From positions 4,614,364 through 4,678,363 of the forward strand of contig NW_009799099.1 of assembly GCF_000213175.1 (NCBI RefSeq): a stretch of DNA of 64,000 bases. Reading direction: 5' to 3'. Below the pieces are notes generated by a model. The model was not told the DNA's origin and did not search any database. It saw only the letters and a program-made list of their open reading frames with translations. This document shows, one piece after another, positions 61,670 through 64,000 of the stretch (its first letter is position 1; every line of letters starts with the position of its first letter). The translations under genes and the position numbers were made by a program. Source of the stretch: Neurospora tetrasperma FGSC 2508. Taxonomy: Eukaryota > Ascomycota > Sordariomycetes > Sordariales > Sordariaceae.

Positions 61670-63558
61670 ATGCTCGCTCCCTCCCTTCTGCGGGCTCAGG
61701 CCCCCAGAGCTCTGGCTTCTGCCCGTCTCTCCCTGTGAGTTTTGAGCCCAGTGACAGACAACCTTGATGTCCAAGCGCAAGTGAAGCTATTCAGAAAGCG
61801 ATACTGACCAAGATCTTTCCTCCCCCCTCCAGCCGCTCCCTCTCCACCACTCCCCGCCGCTACAATGCCCAGGAGAAGCAGCTCAACAAGGTGTCGGCCA
61901 ACATCACCCAGCCCAAGTCTCAGGGTGCTTCCCAGGCCATGCTCTACGCCACCGGCCTCAACGAGGACGACATGAACAAGGCCCAGGTCGGTATCTCGTC
62001 TGTCTGGTATGAGGGTAACCCTTGCAACATGCACCTTCTCGACCTCTCCGGCCTCGTCAAGGAGTCCGTTGCCAAGGCTGGCCTCGTCCCTATGCGCTTC
62101 AACACCATCGGTGTCTCGGACGGTATCTCCATGGGTACCACCGGTATGCGCTACAGCTTGCAGTCCCGTGAGATTATTGCCGACTCCATCGAGACCGTCA
62201 TGAACGGCCAGTGGTACGACGCCAACATCTCCCTCCCCGGTTGCGACAAGAACATGCCCGGTGTCCTCATCGCCATGGGCCGTGTCAACCGCCCCTCCAT
62301 CATGGTCTACGGTGGTACCATCAAGCCCGGCTGCAACATGAAGGGCGAGAACATCGACATCGTTTCCGCCTTCCAGGCCTACGGCCAGTACATCTCCGGT
62401 GAGATCGACGAGAAGCAGCGCTTCGATATCATCCGCAACGCCTGCCCTGGTGGTGGCGCCTGCGGTGGCATGTACACTGCCAACACCATGGCCACCGCCA
62501 TCGAGACCCTCGGCATGACCCTTCCCGGTTCCTCCTCCTACCCCGCCGAGTCTCCCGAGAAGAAGAATGAGTGCTTGAGCGTCGGTGAGGCCATCAAGAA
62601 CCTCCTCCGCGAGGACATCCGCCCCACCGATATCCTTACTCGCCAGGCCTTCGAGAACGCCATGATCGTCGTCAACATTCTTGGCGGTTCTACCAACGCC
62701 GTCCTCCACTTGATCGCCATCGCTGACTCCGTTGGCATCAAGCTCACCATCGATGACTTCCAGGCTGTCTCCGACCGCACCCCCTTCCTTGCCGACCTCA
62801 AGCCTTCCGGCAAGTGGGTCATGGAGGACCTCTGCAAGATTGGCGGTACCCCCGCCCTTCTTAAGTTCCTCCTCAAGGAGGGCATTATCGACGGCTCCGG
62901 CATTACCTCGACCGGTAAGACTATGAAGGAGAACGTCGAGAAGTTCCCCGACTTCCCTACCGACCAGACCATCATCCGCCCTCTGTCGAACCCCATCAAG
63001 GAGACCGGACACATCCAGATTCTCCGCGGCTCTCTCGCCCCCGGCGGTTCCGTCGGCAAGATCACTGGCAAGGAGGGTCTCCGCTTCGAGGGCAAGGCCC
63101 GCTGCTTCGACTACGAGGACGGCTTCATTGAGGCTCTCGAGCGCGGCGAGATCAAGAAGGGCGAGAAGACCGTTGTCGTCATCCGCTACGAGGGTCCCAA
63201 GGGCGGCCCTGGCATGCCCGAAATGCTCAAGCCTTCGTCCGCCATCATGGGCTACGGTCTCGGTAAGGACGTTGCCCTCATCACCGACGGCCGCTTCTCC
63301 GGCGGTTCTCACGGCTTCCTCATCGGCCACATTGTGCCTGAGGCTATGGAGGGTGGCCCCATTGGTCTCGTCCGCGATGGCGACACCATTGTCATCGACG
63401 CCGAGAAGAAGGTTCTTGACCTTGAGGTTCCTGAGGAGGAGCTCGCCAAGCGCCGCAAGGAGTGGAAGGCGCCTGAGCCCAAGGCTAAGCGTGGTACTCT
63501 CAGGAAGTACGCCCAGCTCGTCAAGGATGCTAGCTCCGGCTGCGTCACTGACGCTTAA
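61670..63558 (+). CDS. ilv-1: Dihydroxy-acid dehydratase, mitochondrial
   Basis: 596 aa in two exons, 61670-61734 and 61833-63558 (donor GTGAGT, acceptor CTCCAG). The enzyme turns 2,3-dihydroxy-isovalerate and 2,3-dihydroxy-3-methylvalerate into the 2-oxo acids before valine and isoleucine, using an Fe-S cluster and Mg2+, in the mitochondrial matrix. Cysteines of the IlvD family are at 86 (GNPCNMH), 159 ([10 protein letters not shown]) and 232 ([17 protein letters not shown]). [12 protein letters not shown] and [15 protein letters not shown] near the end complete the signature. The N-terminus ([17 protein letters not shown], then [10 protein letters not shown]) is a matrix presequence split by the intron. 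Length is normal for the family. Codon use is the most C-biased in the window, fitting high expression. The symbol follows Neurospora usage from memory and is uncertain; the yeast counterpart is ILV3. Confidence 0.95.
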
Positions 63559-63898
63559 GGGGAGTGCGCTAAGTTGTGAGCAAAAGGAGGAATGGAATGA
63601 AGGAGGGATATAGAGCGGATCATGATATCATTATAGCGGAGTTTTTTGTACATATTTTTGTAAATTCGGGCATTTTTCTTCGTGTTATTTACGGTAAAAG
63701 ATTTCTTTTCTGGAAAATAGGAGGTAGGCACCTGTTAACATCTGCGCAATGTTGGCCTGTGTAATACAGTGATCTGAAGCTCGATGAGGCATTCGTTTCT
63801 GTGCTCTGGCGAACTTTGTTCTGCGTGGTATCCTGAAGACGTTGGGTCTCGATCATCACACCCGTTCCGGCTCACGTCTACTGGAATAACCGCCATTA
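63559..63898. other. Intergenic, dehydratase 3' UTR to 5S promoter
   Basis: No gene seen. The first 150 bases are T-rich, as expected of a 3' UTR. Confidence 0.5.
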
Positions 63899-63902
63899 TA
63901 TA
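63899..63902 (+). promoter_or_regulatory. TATA element of the 5S rRNA gene
   Basis: TATA at exactly -29 to -26 relative to the 5S start at 63928. As I recall, Neurospora 5S genes need a TATA box at this position for RNA polymerase III transcription. Confidence 0.7.
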
Positions 63903-63927
63903 GGTGATTTGTCGGCATCACATAATC

Positions 63928-64000
63928 ACATACGACCATACCCACTGGAGAACTCGGGATCCCGTCCGCTCTCCCATAGATAAGCCAGTGAGGGCCAGAC
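63928..64000 (+). rRNA. 5S ribosomal RNA, 5' part (cut by window edge)
   Basis: The first 73 bases of a 5S rRNA, starting ACATACGACCATACCCAC and including GGGATCCCGTCCGCTCTCCC and TAAGCCAGTGAGGGCC. This agrees with the main Neurospora 5S type as I remember it. The remaining 45 or so bases lie beyond the window. In these fungi 5S genes are dispersed single units rather than part of the rDNA repeat, and this one stands alone beside a protein gene. Whether the gene is complete cannot be seen. Confidence 0.93.

Noticed and set aside
61696-63330. 544-codon open frame on the minus strand
   Set aside because: It is the antisense of dihydroxy-acid dehydratase. Strong C-ending codon bias removes stops on the other strand, and the product has only low-complexity A/G/D/V sequence.

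Overview
The window is nuclear DNA of a filamentous ascomycete, most likely Neurospora or a close Sordariales relative. The strongest clue is at the right edge. The last 73 bases match the 5' part of the Neurospora-type dispersed 5S rRNA as I remember it, with a TATA box exactly at -29 to -26. The protein genes have short introns (about 50-150 nt) with GTRAGT-like donors, CTAAC/CTGAC-like branch points and YAG acceptors. Third codon positions favour C. The gene set (SNF1 kinase, dihydroxy-acid dehydratase, mitochondrial ClpP, Rrp7, 5-oxoprolinase) is typical of such fungi.

Layout. 1-2839: no gene supported. 2840-3973 (-): a transcription factor joining two C2H2 fingers and a Zn(II)2Cys6 cluster. 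3974-17932: about 14 kb, in front of that factor, where I find no convincing gene. 17933-19146 (+): TMEM19/DUF92 membrane protein. 20263-22835 (+): SNF1/AMPK catalytic subunit. 25820-27701 (+): Dal5-type MFS permease, convergent with 27913-32078 (-) 5-oxoprolinase. 33316-36663 (-): coiled-coil protein with an ADIP/Msd1/TINA-like N-terminus. 38499-39470 (-): Rrp7.

39954-47585: four tandem, same-strand members of a copia-Gag-like family. The first two are decayed and the last two look intact. I see no protease, integrase, reverse transcriptase or LTRs around them. This is the most unusual part of the window.

48342-50145 (-): MOSC / flavin reductase / 2Fe-2S fusion. 53582-55806 (+): F-box protein. 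58257-59588 (-): predicted mitochondrial protein I do not recognise, divergent from 59947-60898 (+) mitochondrial ClpP. 61670-63558 (+): dihydroxy-acid dehydratase. 63928-64000 (+): 5S rRNA, cut by the window edge.

Themes. Several genes serve mitochondria (ClpP, dihydroxy-acid dehydratase, the 58.3-59.6 kb gene). The permease/5-oxoprolinase pair suggests use of organic nitrogen. SNF1 is the carbon-starvation kinase. All exon joins were worked out by eye from splice consensus and reading frame. The SNF1 joins near 21.6-21.8 kb stay unresolved.
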